Shown piece after piece: positions 37,087 through 47,125 of a stretch of 64,000 nucleotides of DNA. The notes beneath the pieces were generated by a model. The model did no database searches and was not told where the DNA came from. It worked only from the letters and a program-made list of their open reading frames with translations. This DNA is from Yanghanlia sp047501535 (GTDB taxonomy: Bacteria > Pseudomonadota > Gammaproteobacteria > Burkholderiales > Burkholderiaceae_B). Every line of letters begins with the position of its first letter. The first letter of the stretch is position 1. The position numbers were made by a program, and so were the translations under genes. The stretch is taken from NCBI RefSeq assembly GCF_047501535.1, contig NZ_JAZDRJ010000001.1, forward strand, positions 333,289 through 397,288. The letters run 5' to 3'.

Positions 37087-39056
37087 ACGATGGCAGCCAT
37101 ATTGCGCACAGCTTTTGTCAGTTTCTGACCGGTTGTATGTAGCGGTTGGCCGGATTCCAACTGAGCCGTGGCTGCGCTAAAACGTTTTTGATTAATGTTA
37201 AGTGCTACGCGGCCCAATTCACGGTGGTAAGCGGCATGTATGGTGTGCAGCTCTGCGTGCTCAGGCGTTTGTCCGTGGCGCTGATGCCCGGGGCCGGCCA
37301 GCCAGACACCCAGTGCGCAGCAATCGTCGCGGCCGATATTCTCGTTCACCTGTAGTTTGCGATTAATGGCATTGCGCAACATGACGCGCGCTTGCTGGTG
37401 CTTGCTGAGTTCGTGTGAAAAATTGATGTGGCCATCTTCGTCAATGAATTTATCGCCTTGTGCCTTGCGCAAAGCGACGGCATCCGACTCCGCCAAAGTG
37501 GTGTCCTTTTCGGTTAAGCGGAATACACGAATGGTGTTATGAACCGCGCCCACCTGGCTATTTAGAGAGTGCGCAGCGGAGGCCAGCTCGTCTACCATGG
37601 ACATATTCTGTTGAGTGATGAGCTCAAGTTCGTCAAAGCCATGCTTGATATGCTCTACGCCACGAGTCTGCGCTTGCGCAGCGGCGTTGATCTGGTCGAG
37701 CACGGCGGCCATCTGTTTGACACTGTCCATGACTTCCGCCATGCGCTGGCGGGCTTCAACGACCCGATGCTCCCCAGCGGATACGCGTGCGCCTGACTCC
37801 TGAATCAGTTCGCGAACTTCCCTTGCGGCACCGGTGGTGCGTTGCGCCAAGGCCCGCACTTCAGAGGCAACCACCGCAAACCCACGCCCGTGTTCACCGG
37901 CGCGCGCCGACTCGACCGCAGCATTCAGCGCCAGGATATTGGTCTGAAAGGCTACGCTTTCAATCACGGCAATAATGTCGTGAATGCGTTCTGAGGATGT
38001 GGCGATTTCTTGCATGGTGTCAGCGACATGCTGCACGGCGGTGTTGCCGCGATCCACAACCTGGTACGTGGCAGTCGCCTGTTGCGCTCCTTGTTCAGAA
38101 AGCCGAGACGTTTGTTGAATTGTGTCGTAGATTTCCTCTATCGCTGCTGCGGATTGCTGCAGGTTATTCGACTGCGTGTCTGTGCGTGCAGCAAGGTCCT
38201 GATTACCACTGGCAATTTCCTGGGTGCCGCCCAGCAGATTGGCGACTTCGTGCCGCACATCTCGTACCACTGTCCGAACTGAGACTGCAAGCTGCGCCAG
38301 TGCCAGTTGTACCTGTCCGAACTCGCCGCTATCCGTCACATTGATGAAGCGAGTAAGGTCTCCGCTAGCTAGCAGATTGGCGGTTTGCACCACATGTTGC
38401 AGGGGGCGTATGGTTATCCTATGCAGCCCAATGCTGGCGACCACAGTGCCTATAACGCCCGCCAACACGCCGCCCCACATGGGCGCGCCAGCGCTCATGG
38501 CAGCGATGGGCAGGGCGGCTGCGAATCCGGCTAATAGGGTTTGCCGCCCTGCAAGGCCGGGCTTACTCAGGGCGACCAAGCGGCCGAGCAACGTGCGTCT
38601 GACTACGCGCCCGCGATGCAAGACGGTTTGTCGCTTGCCCGCTTCCGCCTCTGCACGCATGCGTGCATACAGTTGTTCGGCCCTTTCTATTTCGTCGGCC
38701 GGAGCATACGTGCGCACCGACAAAAACCCGACAACCGTGTCGCCGTCACGTACCGGCGTGGCGTTCGCTCGCACCCAATAGTGATCGCCATTTTTGCGCC
38801 GGTTCTTGATCATCCCAGTCCAGGGCAGACTGTTTTGGATGGTGTCCCACATATCCCGGAATGCCTCTTCCGGCATATCGGGGTGGCGCACAATATTGTG
38901 CGGCTGGCCGAGTAACTCTTCACTGGTGAAACCGCTGACCGCCACAAAGCTTGCATTGCAGTAAGTGATTCGGCCTTTGAGATCAGTGATGGAGATAAGA
39001 GTCTGGTCGTGCGGAAATGTATAAACGTTCTGAGTAACGGGTAGATTTTTGCGCAT
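37083..39056 (-). CDS. Chemoreceptor: PAS - TM - HAMP - MCP signalling - CZB
   Basis: A 657-residue Aer-like receptor. PAS domain at about 20-120 (ISITDLKGRITYCNASFVAV; KNGDHYWVRANATPVR), a membrane hairpin about 180-215, HAMP (RPLQHVVQTANLLASGDLT), then the signalling hairpin with tip AFQTNILALNAAVESARAGE and GRGFAVVASEVRALAQ. The C-terminal 100 residues form a chemoreceptor zinc-binding (CZB) domain: His-bearing SKHQQARVMLRNAINRK, DDCCALGVWLAGPG, and HTIHAAYHRELGR supply the 3His/1Cys site. CZB proteins sense zinc or hypochlorous acid. No cheA/cheW gene is here, so it may signal to the neighbouring hybrid kinase or to a remote array. It lacks a periplasmic domain. Confidence 0.92.
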   Translation of the reverse strand: MRKNLPVTQNVYTFPHDQTLISITDLKGRITYCNASFVAVSGFTSEELLGQPHNIVRHPDMPEEAFRDMWDTIQNSLPWTGMIKNRRKNGDHYWVRANATPVRDGDTVVGFLSVRTYAPADEIERAEQLYARMRAEAEAGKRQTVLHRGRVVRRTLLGRLVALSKPGLAGRQTLLAGFAAALPIAAMSAGAPMWGGVLAGVIGTVVASIGLHRITIRPLQHVVQTANLLASGDLTRFINVTDSGEFGQVQLALAQLAVSVRTVVRDVRHEVANLLGGTQEIASGNQDLAARTDTQSNNLQQSAAAIEEIYDTIQQTSRLSEQGAQQATATYQVVDRGNTAVQHVADTMQEIATSSERIHDIIAVIESVAFQTNILALNAAVESARAGEHGRGFAVVASEVRALAQRTTGAAREVRELIQESGARVSAGEHRVVEARQRMAEVMDSVKQMAAVLDQINAAAQAQTRGVEHIKHGFDELELITQQNMSMVDELASAAHSLNSQVGAVHNTIRVFRLTEKDTTLAESDAVALRKAQGDKFIDEDGHINFSHELSKHQQARVMLRNAINRKLQVNENIGRDDCCALGVWLAGPGHQRHGQTPEHAELHTIHAAYHRELGRVALNINQKRFSAATAQLESGQPLHTTGQKLTKAVRNMAAIV

Positions 39057-39072
39057 GGGTGTAGACGAGTGT

Positions 39073-39126
39073 CATTGTGATAGCGCAGTGCCATGGCGAA
39101 GCCTATGGCACTGCGCTATCACAGTG
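39073..39126 (-). repeat. 19-bp perfect inverted repeat in the chemoreceptor 5' region
   Basis: TGTGATAGCGCAGTGCCAT (39076-39094) is exactly repeated in reverse complement at 39105-39123, with a 10-base spacer; CA/TG pairs extend it to 39073-39126 around one mismatch. It ends 17 bases before the chemoreceptor start, where no Shine-Dalgarno sequence is seen. No T-run follows on either strand, so a simple terminator is unlikely. It could be an mRNA hairpin controlling translation, or an operator. Confidence 0.85.
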
Positions 39127-39246
39127 CGACAAACGCAAGAACGATGATGGGATGACATCCGTGGCGCTGCATGTTGCAGCAGCAACCCACAATTTTACCT
39201 GACGAATGTTTCAGTTTATTATTTAATGTTACAACTAGCCTTGTAC

Positions 39247-39323
39247 AACCGGCAATTGCGCAAGCTTGCCGGTTCCCATCTCTGGGTTCCCTTCTCTGAT
39301 TAAGGCGCAGCGGGGTCTGCGCC
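39247..39323 (-). terminator. Two hairpins after a Bug gene
   Basis: AACCGGCAA/TTGCCGGTT (39247-39255, 39266-39274) and GGCGCAG/CTGCGCC (39304-39310, 39317-39323) lie just downstream of the minus-strand Bug gene ending at 39356. Neither has a strong T-run, but two GC-rich stems in tandem suit a termination region. Confidence 0.45.
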
Positions 39324-39355
39324 GTGCTACTTCGTAACCGCTTTTGGAACGCTTA

Positions 39356-40360
39356 TTATTGAGGCGTCAAACCGGCTTTTTCAACGACGTCCGCCCATTT
39401 TTCACGGTTTTCGCGAACAATTTTCTGGAACTCTTCAGGCGTGCTCAGACGGATAGCATTTCCGGTTGATACAAAGCGTTCGGCAACAGAAGGCTCTTGT
39501 AATGCCTTGTTGACCGCAGCGTTGATACGTTGTGTGAGTTCCGGGTTCATGCCTTTGGGCCCAAAAAGGCCGAACCAGATGTAGCTATCGAAGCCAGGAA
39601 TCACTTGTTCGGAAATCGTCGGGATTTCTTCCACCACATTCACGCGCTTAGCGGTCGAAACGCCCAACAGCCTGACCGTGCCTGCCTGGTATTGGCCAAG
39701 AACAGTTTGGACTTGATTGAAAATGCAGCAGGTCTCGCCTTTTACTACGGACTGCAACGCTTCGGGGCCGCCCTTGTAGGGCACATGAACCATTTTCAGA
39801 CCCGCCCGGGCGTTGAACTCTTCGAAGGCCAACTGTGTGCCAGTGCCTACACCGGTGGAAGCGAAATAATATTTATCCGGGTTGGCTTTCACCTCGGTGA
39901 TGAATTCTTCGACCGTGTTGACATCGATGACCTTGGGGTTGACTGTCAGCACGTTGGAGACATCAACCAAAGTAGCGATTGGGGTGAAGTCTGCCTCGAC
40001 GTCAAAAGGCAGTTCCTTATAGATGGCTGGGTTGATCCCATGGGTGGCAGCGGTGCCTAACAGCAAGGTATAGCCATCCGGTTCGGCCCGAGCAACGACG
40101 GAGGAAGCCAGATTACCCCCCGCCCCGGCGCGGTAGTCAATAATGACAGGCACGCCCAGTTCTTTTTCCAGCGGACCCTGTATCCCGCGAGCGATCACAT
40201 CGACGCCGGAGCCTGCTGGAAAACCCATCATGATGGTGACGGGATGCGCCGGCCATGCGGCCAGTGCAGCACTGCTTGCCAGGGCCAGGCCGGCACCCAC
40301 GGCAAGACGACGAACGCTTGCGACCAGGTGAGAAAGAGGGTTGAGGGTCTGGTTTTTCAT
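39356..40360 (-). CDS. Bug-family substrate-binding protein
   Basis: A 334-residue periplasmic binding protein with a signal peptide (AGLALASSAALAAWP). Family marks are PVTIMMGFPAGSGVDVIARG, DYRAGAGGNLASSVVARAEP with DGYTLLLG, and VPYKGGPEALQSVVKG. Two cysteines (KGETCCIF) are unusual for the family. It is followed by hairpins at 39247-39323. The fused CMD/AhpD gene and the flavin monooxygenase gene lie upstream on the same strand, so it may bind their substrate, but a gap of about 94 bases leaves the operon question open. Confidence 0.9.
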   Translation of the reverse strand: MKNQTLNPLSHLVASVRRLAVGAGLALASSAALAAWPAHPVTIMMGFPAGSGVDVIARGIQGPLEKELGVPVIIDYRAGAGGNLASSVVARAEPDGYTLLLGTAATHGINPAIYKELPFDVEADFTPIATLVDVSNVLTVNPKVIDVNTVEEFITEVKANPDKYYFASTGVGTGTQLAFEEFNARAGLKMVHVPYKGGPEALQSVVKGETCCIFNQVQTVLGQYQAGTVRLLGVSTAKRVNVVEEIPTISEQVIPGFDSYIWFGLFGPKGMNPELTQRINAAVNKALQEPSVAERFVSTGNAIRLSTPEEFQKIVRENREKWADVVEKAGLTPQ

Positions 40361-40453
40361 TTGGAGAATTTATTCAGGGATCAAAAGTCTAAACATTAAC
40401 AACCCACTCTCAAAACGGCGACTACTTATTTCCTTTTTGTTTATTTCCTCAGG

Positions 40454-41614
40454 CTATATAGAAGGATGGACTTCTTTGCCCAGGTTCAACATCAGCCGAT
40501 TGGCCCACGCGAAAATAGCGGCGGAGCCGATAATGTCGCGTACCTGTTCTGGGGTGACGCCACTGCTCAACAACGGTTGAACTTGCTCAGCGCCGAATGT
40601 TGCGGGAGCCTGGGTAAGAGCGATCGACATCTGCACGATGGCACGCTCTCGTGCTGAGGTTCCTGCTGTCGAGGGCGCTTCGAACAACTGAACGATGACA
40701 TCGTTGCGTTTGGCCAGTTGCTCAAAGCGCTGGGCATGGACGGATGCGCAATATACACAGCCATTGACGCGCGAGACCGCTGTCGAAGCCAGCTCGCGTT
40801 CGGCTCGGGAAGCGCCTCCCGGCGCATACATGAGCGCATTGAAAACTAGGCTGCGCTGTTCCAGCAGTTCTGGCGCCTGAATCAACAGCATGTAATAGTC
40901 GGATTCTTTCGCCTTGGGGTGGCTGGTGGCCAGAATACGTTCCTGCGCTTCCGTCAGCGTGTTTTTGTCCTGTATCGGCAGCCAGCTCGCCCAGTCCAGC
41001 GTGGCGTTGGTAAACCCTTCAATCTCAAAGATTTCACCCGGAGGAGGCAAGTGCGCTGGGTGAACAAAATCTTCGGCTTCTTCGCTATCGACGTCTGGTC
41101 CTGAGGTCACATCCGCCGCATCTTGTAGTGCTTTCAGGCCAATGATGGTGCGGGTCTGATAGCTTACATAGCCGATTACCTGTGCCAAACTGACAATTTC
41201 CGGTACGGACCAGCCTGCGGCTGTCAGGCCCAACAGAGCGTCGCGGTCGGCTGTTGATGGGTGAATGGCGAGCGCCCGAGTGTAGTCGGCCAGTGCGTTT
41301 AACGCAGGAGAAGATGACTGCCGCCCCTCCAATACCTCGACATGGTCGGCAGATGGTTGTAAAGCAGCTAATTGTTCACGGTAGAGATCGGCCAAGGCCT
41401 TGGGGCCGGTGGCCTCTGCTAGCAGTGTCGCTACCAGAAAACGATCTTGGCGTTGCCTGGCACTCAGTTCCGGCGCATAGAAAGCCAGTTCATGAAACGC
41501 CTGTGTGGCGTCAACAACTTTAGTGCGAGCATGGCGCAACGTGTGAAGCGCATCACCCGGGCTGATGCCGAGAATCTGGTCGATGACGTCTGCCGAGCTG
41601 TGTGTGGTTTGCAT
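40454..41614 (-). CDS. Fused CMD-domain / AhpD-like peroxidase-related protein
   Basis: A 386-residue protein with two carboxymuconolactone-decarboxylase (CMD) modules. The N-terminal half (about 20-190: FLVATLLAEATGPKALADLY; GWSVPEIVSLAQVIGYVSYQ) lacks the Cys pair, as in the Avi_7170-type CMD family. The C-terminal half (about 230-386) has the AhpD active-site motif NGCVYCASVHAQRF, as in the Avi_7169-type alkylhydroperoxidases. In other genomes these are usually two neighbouring genes; here they are one. ATG 41614 avoids overlap with the monooxygenase gene 26 bases upstream, and translation may be coupled. Likely a thiol peroxidase protecting an oxygenase pathway. Confidence 0.78.
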   Translation of the reverse strand: MQTTHSSADVIDQILGISPGDALHTLRHARTKVVDATQAFHELAFYAPELSARQRQDRFLVATLLAEATGPKALADLYREQLAALQPSADHVEVLEGRQSSSPALNALADYTRALAIHPSTADRDALLGLTAAGWSVPEIVSLAQVIGYVSYQTRTIIGLKALQDAADVTSGPDVDSEEAEDFVHPAHLPPPGEIFEIEGFTNATLDWASWLPIQDKNTLTEAQERILATSHPKAKESDYYMLLIQAPELLEQRSLVFNALMYAPGGASRAERELASTAVSRVNGCVYCASVHAQRFEQLAKRNDVIVQLFEAPSTAGTSARERAIVQMSIALTQAPATFGAEQVQPLLSSGVTPEQVRDIIGSAAIFAWANRLMLNLGKEVHPSI

Positions 41615-41640
41615 GCTGGTACTCTGTGTGAAATTTCCGA

Positions 41641-43098
41641 TTACTCGCGCGGCAAGGGGACTTCCACCCATTCGTCGCCATCAAGTTCGGGTTCGGAATA
41701 GGCCTGGAGTTGTGAGAAGTGTTCCTCAATGTCCTCGTGCAAGAATGAGGCGCACAGGGCGCGGGCCAGCCGTTGCGCCCCATCGCTGATCTGCGGGATG
41801 TCGCCGGCCACCGTGCCATGGCTAAGTGTCGCGGGGTAGCAGAAGCAGTGGATTCTTTCCAGCCCGGGCAATGTATGGCCGTCTCTCGGTTGGAATTCAA
41901 ACGCCTCGCCAAGGTCTGGCGAATCAAATAACTCAATATCGGCTTCGTCGCTCGAAGGTTGGTATCGATCACCCCAACGCCGTATCGAAGCTGAAAAAGC
42001 GGAAAATTCCGGCCGCTGCTCCAAGTTGATACGAAAACCGGTGCTGAAAATGACGATGTCGGTTTCCAGCGGCCCTTGATTGGTGATTAGCCGTACCGAG
42101 CCATCGGGGTTGATAGACACGGATTCAACCCAGACGTGGGTATGGAAATAGGCGTTTGGAAATTTGGAAACGCGCAGCGTACTGCCTTTTGGGGGCGGCA
42201 CTTGAGCCTTGTTGATGTAATTCCGAATACGCCACTTCCACTCGTCAGGTAATTTCCAGAAGCCGTGAGCCATGCCCGGGCTGCCGGCCCCCTTGGACTT
42301 GTTCACGCGGGGGATCTGTGCGCGGCGGGCTAGCAGGTGTACTGCTGTGGCGCCGTTTTCCAGTGCTGTGGCAGCGCAATCCATAGCCGAGGCGCCTGCT
42401 CCAATCACCACGACGCGTTTGCCTTTGAAACCCTTGTCATCCCATAGATCGGAAGAGTGAAAGCGACGGTCGGCAGGAACCTCTTGCGCCCAATCGGGCA
42501 TCCAGGCGCCGCCCAGGCCATCACGGCCAGTAGCGAGGATCACACGGCGTGCCAAAACTTGGCTGACCTCTTCACTATCCAGGTTCTTCAGCGTCAGGCG
42601 AGCATACCCATCGGCTGTGGGTTGAACGTGTTCTACGCGCAACCGGTTTTGCACGGTGACGCCGGTCACCCGCTTCATCCAGTGCAGGTATTCGGCCCAC
42701 TGTGGGCGCGGGATCTTATCGAGTTCGGCCCAGGCCTGTTCACCAAACTGAGCGGTGAACCAAGCTCGAAAAGTGAGGCTGGGAATGCCCAAAGCGGGGC
42801 CGGTCAACTCTTTGGGAGACCGAAGCGTTTCCATCCGTGCCGATGTCAGCCATGGGCCTTCGAGTTTGTCTGGGGCCTGATCGTAAACGACAGCTGGTAT
42901 GCCACTGTGCAGCAAGGCGGTCGCCACGCAGATTCCGGCCATGCCGCCTCCGATGATTGCGACGGGTAGAAGGGGCTGCTCACCGATTCTTCGCTCTGCC
43001 ACCCAGACATTGGCGGGCAGGTTCAAGTACGAGAGTTCTGTGCGCAACCGCTCTTCGAGTTGCTGGAGACCGGTGGGCGTAGTTTGACTGGATTGCAT
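41641..43098 (-). CDS. Flavin-containing monooxygenase-like enzyme
   Basis: A 485-residue FAD/NAD(P)-binding protein. The FAD fold reads VAIIGGGMAGICVATALLHS (about 52-71), and the second fold is VVVIGAGASAMDCAATALEN (about 230). The sequence between and the ATG-like VIFSTGFRINL near the C-terminus fit group B flavoprotein monooxygenases (FMO/BVMO-like), but the exact FMO fingerprint FxGxxxHxxx(F/Y) is not clear (DRRFHSSDLWD at about 212). It may oxygenate a sulfur- or nitrogen-containing compound or a ketone. It begins an apparent two-gene unit with the CMD/AhpD gene. Its upstream region holds several AT-rich palindromes. Confidence 0.82.
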   Translation of the reverse strand: MQSSQTTPTGLQQLEERLRTELSYLNLPANVWVAERRIGEQPLLPVAIIGGGMAGICVATALLHSGIPAVVYDQAPDKLEGPWLTSARMETLRSPKELTGPALGIPSLTFRAWFTAQFGEQAWAELDKIPRPQWAEYLHWMKRVTGVTVQNRLRVEHVQPTADGYARLTLKNLDSEEVSQVLARRVILATGRDGLGGAWMPDWAQEVPADRRFHSSDLWDDKGFKGKRVVVIGAGASAMDCAATALENGATAVHLLARRAQIPRVNKSKGAGSPGMAHGFWKLPDEWKWRIRNYINKAQVPPPKGSTLRVSKFPNAYFHTHVWVESVSINPDGSVRLITNQGPLETDIVIFSTGFRINLEQRPEFSAFSASIRRWGDRYQPSSDEADIELFDSPDLGEAFEFQPRDGHTLPGLERIHCFCYPATLSHGTVAGDIPQISDGAQRLARALCASFLHEDIEEHFSQLQAYSEPELDGDEWVEVPLPRE

Positions 43099-43107
43099 GA
43101 TGAAAAT

Positions 43108-43185
43108 TGCGACGGTAAACGTCGCATTATCCGATACTCTCTTAAAAACTATAAGTAACGTTAGTTAATATGCATATTACTTATA
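43108..43185. promoter_or_regulatory. Palindrome cluster upstream of the monooxygenase gene
   Basis: Three nested signals lie in this gap. TGCGACG/CGTCGCA (about 43110-43129) sits close to the start. TATAAGTAA (43150-43158) pairs with TTACTTATA (43177-43185). The perfect 14-bp palindrome TAATATGCATATTA occupies 43166-43179. The AT-rich pair is where an upstream activator or repressor would bind; a minus-strand -10-like GATAAT lies between. The regulator is unknown. Confidence 0.45.
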
Positions 43186-43220
43186 AGCATAGGTTCTTTG
43201 TGTAAAAGGTGTGATTCCGC

Positions 43221-43931
43221 TTATTCCACTAACAGCAGAGCATCCAGGTCAAGAATGGTGATCTTGCGCTGCCCGCTTTGCTGTATCCACCCTGCTTCTT
43301 CAAACTCGCCCAACCTGCGGCTGACAGTTTCCGGGGTGGTGCCAAGATACGAGGCAAGATAACGGCGGCTCATGGGAAGGTTGAAGCTAGGGGAGCCTTG
43401 CTGCTCTCCGAGGTTGGCAAGGTACTGGGCCAGACGTGCATTGATAGACGCTGTTGCGATTGCCGTGGTCTGCTTTTCGCTAGTGCCCAGGCGCCGCGAT
43501 AACTCAGCCAGCACATGAAGGCCGATGTCAGGGTATTGGAGCAGAAGCTCACGTACATCGGCCTGATGGATCGTACAGACTTCGGAGGTCTGCATGGCCT
43601 CGGCATAAGAGTCGTGAGCTGTAGCCGAGAACAGGGCCAGTTCTCCTGCAAAATCGCCCGGGCTCAGAATACGGACCAACTGCTCCTTACCCGTATCGGA
43701 AAGTCGGTACACCTTCACCTTGCCTTTATGGATGATGAAAAGCTTGTCGGAAGGGTCGCCCGCGCGATGGATGAACTGCCCTCGCTCATAGGTGCGCATC
43801 GCCGCTTTAGAGGCAATGACGGCAAGCGTTGGGGCGGGCAAATGGTTGAAGATTGGCACCCGTGAAACGCATAGTGCGGGTACGTGTTCGTGGCTTGCAT
43901 CAGGCGGTGAAGATGAAGGGGTAGAGTTCAC
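43221..43931 (-). CDS. Crp/Fnr-family transcriptional regulator
   Basis: A 236-residue regulator with a cyclic-nucleotide-like beta barrel (about 40-150: RGQFIHRAGDPSDKLFIIHK, ILSPGDFAGELALFS) and a C-terminal helix-turn-helix with recognition helix TPETVSRRLGEFEEAGWI. The ExxSR core in that helix is that of FNR/ANR, which predicts TTGAC/TTGAT-type boxes. Only two cysteines are present (near 21 and 118), so the four-Cys iron-sulfur cluster of FNR is not there; another signal is likely. It starts with GTG after GAGGGA. It precedes a metal-transport locus that contains two FNR-like sites. Confidence 0.88.
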   Translation of the reverse strand: MNSTPSSSPPDASHEHVPALCVSRVPIFNHLPAPTLAVIASKAAMRTYERGQFIHRAGDPSDKLFIIHKGKVKVYRLSDTGKEQLVRILSPGDFAGELALFSATAHDSYAEAMQTSEVCTIHQADVRELLLQYPDIGLHVLAELSRRLGTSEKQTTAIATASINARLAQYLANLGEQQGSPSFNLPMSRRYLASYLGTTPETVSRRLGEFEEAGWIQQSGQRKITILDLDALLLVE

Positions 43932-43964
43932 GTTGATCCCTCATATGGAAGGGGTTGTACAACA

Positions 43965-43998
43965 ATGGACACTTCTGGCTTTTTGCCGGAGTGTCCAT
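43965..43998 (-). terminator. Long hairpin after the P-type ATPase gene
   Basis: ATGGACACT (43965-43973) pairs perfectly with AGTGTCCAT (43990-43998), and the inside continues as CTGGC/GCCGG around a T5 loop. It lies between the ATPase stop (44069) and the regulator start (43931), and next to a GTTGTACAAC palindrome at 43954-43963. It is probably a terminator separating the two units. Confidence 0.55.
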
Positions 43999-44068
43999 CA
44001 TTCAGGCGAGTATCCTGTTGGCCGGGTACGCATACTCATCGAACAAGATACTAGAGTCTCGCCGAGGT

Positions 44069-45973
<1,905 letters not shown>

Positions 45974-46045
45974 GTCATGCTCCAGTTCACCCGGGTTGAG
46001 TAAAGCGGATATGGGTGGTGTCAGCCGACCCATATCCGCGCGTAT

Positions 46046-46267
46046 TTACGAGACCTTCTTCGATAGCACCGGATAGCCGAGTCGCACCATGGTGTCCTGC
46101 AGCGCGTCGGCATTCGTCCTGGCTTCATCGAACTCGACCCGGACTCGCCCCGAGTTGAACATCACCTGCACTTCTTGCACGCCATCAACCCTGCTCACTG
46201 TACTTTCAATTTTCTTTACACAGGAGGGGCAGGTAAACGGTTCCATATTAAAAACGGCCTTAGTCAT
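46046..46267 (-). CDS. HMA-domain metallochaperone
   Basis: A 73-residue ferredoxin-like heavy-metal-associated protein with metal site FTCPSCVKKIE (CxxC at about residues 13-16). It would deliver a soft metal ion to the adjacent ATPase, which lacks its own HMA domain. AAGGAG lies seven bases before the ATG, an optimal site. It is first in the minus-strand metal unit, 65 bases from an FNR-like box. Confidence 0.92.
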   Translation of the reverse strand: MTKAVFNMEPFTCPSCVKKIESTVSRVDGVQEVQVMFNSGRVRVEFDEARTNADALQDTMVRLGYPVLSKKVS

Positions 46268-46331
46268 ATGATTTCTCCTTAAAACGTTGAATGAATGGTT
46301 TCATATTAATGGGCGGAGAAGGCTTTAACCA

Positions 46332-46345
46332 TTGACCGGTGACAA
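46332..46345. promoter_or_regulatory. FNR-like box upstream of the HMA/ATPase unit
   Basis: TTGACCGGTGACAA is nine of ten for a TTGAC-N4-GTCAA palindrome, centred about 71 bases before the HMA start codon. It suits an activator site at about -41.5 for the minus-strand unit. The FNR-like recognition helix of the nearby regulator supports the match. Confidence 0.5.
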
Positions 46346-46442
46346 GTTTATAAATTCATTAATGAAGATGCGGGTCATTCTCATTTATTGTTTTTTTTTG
46401 ATAATCTCATTTTCAGCATACTGACTAAGAATTTTTTTAAAA

Positions 46443-46456
46443 GTGACGACCGTCAA
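46443..46456. promoter_or_regulatory. FNR-like box upstream of the His-rich protein gene
   Basis: GTGACGACCGTCAA is nine of ten for TTGAC-N4-GTCAA. It is followed 22 bases later by TAGCAT (46479-46484), a fair -10, which places the box centre near -41.5 of a start at about 46491, the class II position for FNR/CRP activators. Confidence 0.5.
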
Positions 46457-46553
46457 TTTTTTAATTCACCGTGCTGGTTAGCATGATTTCCGTTGTCCAC
46501 CCTGTTGCGATACGCATTAACGGACACACCCTTTATTTAATATGGAGTGAATC

Positions 46554-47054
46554 ATGAAATTACCCGCACACTTAGCCATTGCTGCTTTGCTGGCCTTCCC
46601 TCTAGGCTCCCTGAGCGGTACAGCTATCGCCGCAGACACCGCGCATAGCCATAGTCATGCTCACGCAGTACATGGCACGATGGAGTTGAACCAAGGAAAG
46701 AAATGGGAAACCGATGCAGCGCTTCGCCAGGGCATGGGCGAGCTGCATCAGATCGTCTCAATGGGCTTGGAAGGTGCTCACACACATTCCCTGAAACCGG
46801 GCGACTATAAAAAAATGTCGGAGCAAATCATGACTCAGTTCACCTATATTGTGGAGAACTGTGATCTGGAACCAGAGGCCGACGCTCAGCTTCATATTTT
46901 GCTTGGCAATATCGCTCAAGGCGCCGAAATCATTGAAGGTAAAGTATCCGGCGAAGAACCGGAAAACGGGCTTATAAAGATGGCTGAAGCACTGAATAGC
47001 TATGGTTCGTATTTTGATCATCCGCAGTGGCGTAATTTGGATATCTCACACTAG
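46554..47054 (+). CDS. His-rich periplasmic protein (DnrO-like)
   Basis: A 166-residue exported protein with a signal peptide (LAFPLGSLSGTAIAADTA) followed at once by a histidine cluster HSHSHAHAVH, a likely metal-binding site. The rest is a helical domain (LRQGMGELHQIVSMGLEGAH; DAQLHILLGNIAQGAEIIEG). It resembles proteins annotated DnrO, whose function is not settled to my knowledge. It is divergent from the HMA/ATPase unit and shares with it an intergenic region with two FNR-like sites, so a role as periplasmic metal buffer is a reasonable inference. GGAG precedes the ATG. Confidence 0.7.
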   Translation: MKLPAHLAIAALLAFPLGSLSGTAIAADTAHSHSHAHAVHGTMELNQGKKWETDAALRQGMGELHQIVSMGLEGAHTHSLKPGDYKKMSEQIMTQFTYIVENCDLEPEADAQLHILLGNIAQGAEIIEGKVSGEEPENGLIKMAEALNSYGSYFDHPQWRNLDISH

Positions 47055-47125
47055 CTTTGTGCGCTGTCAATTACGCTATTACTAACTTTCACGCCCCTCG
47101 CTCAATTCTCGTAAAACTGCTTTCC

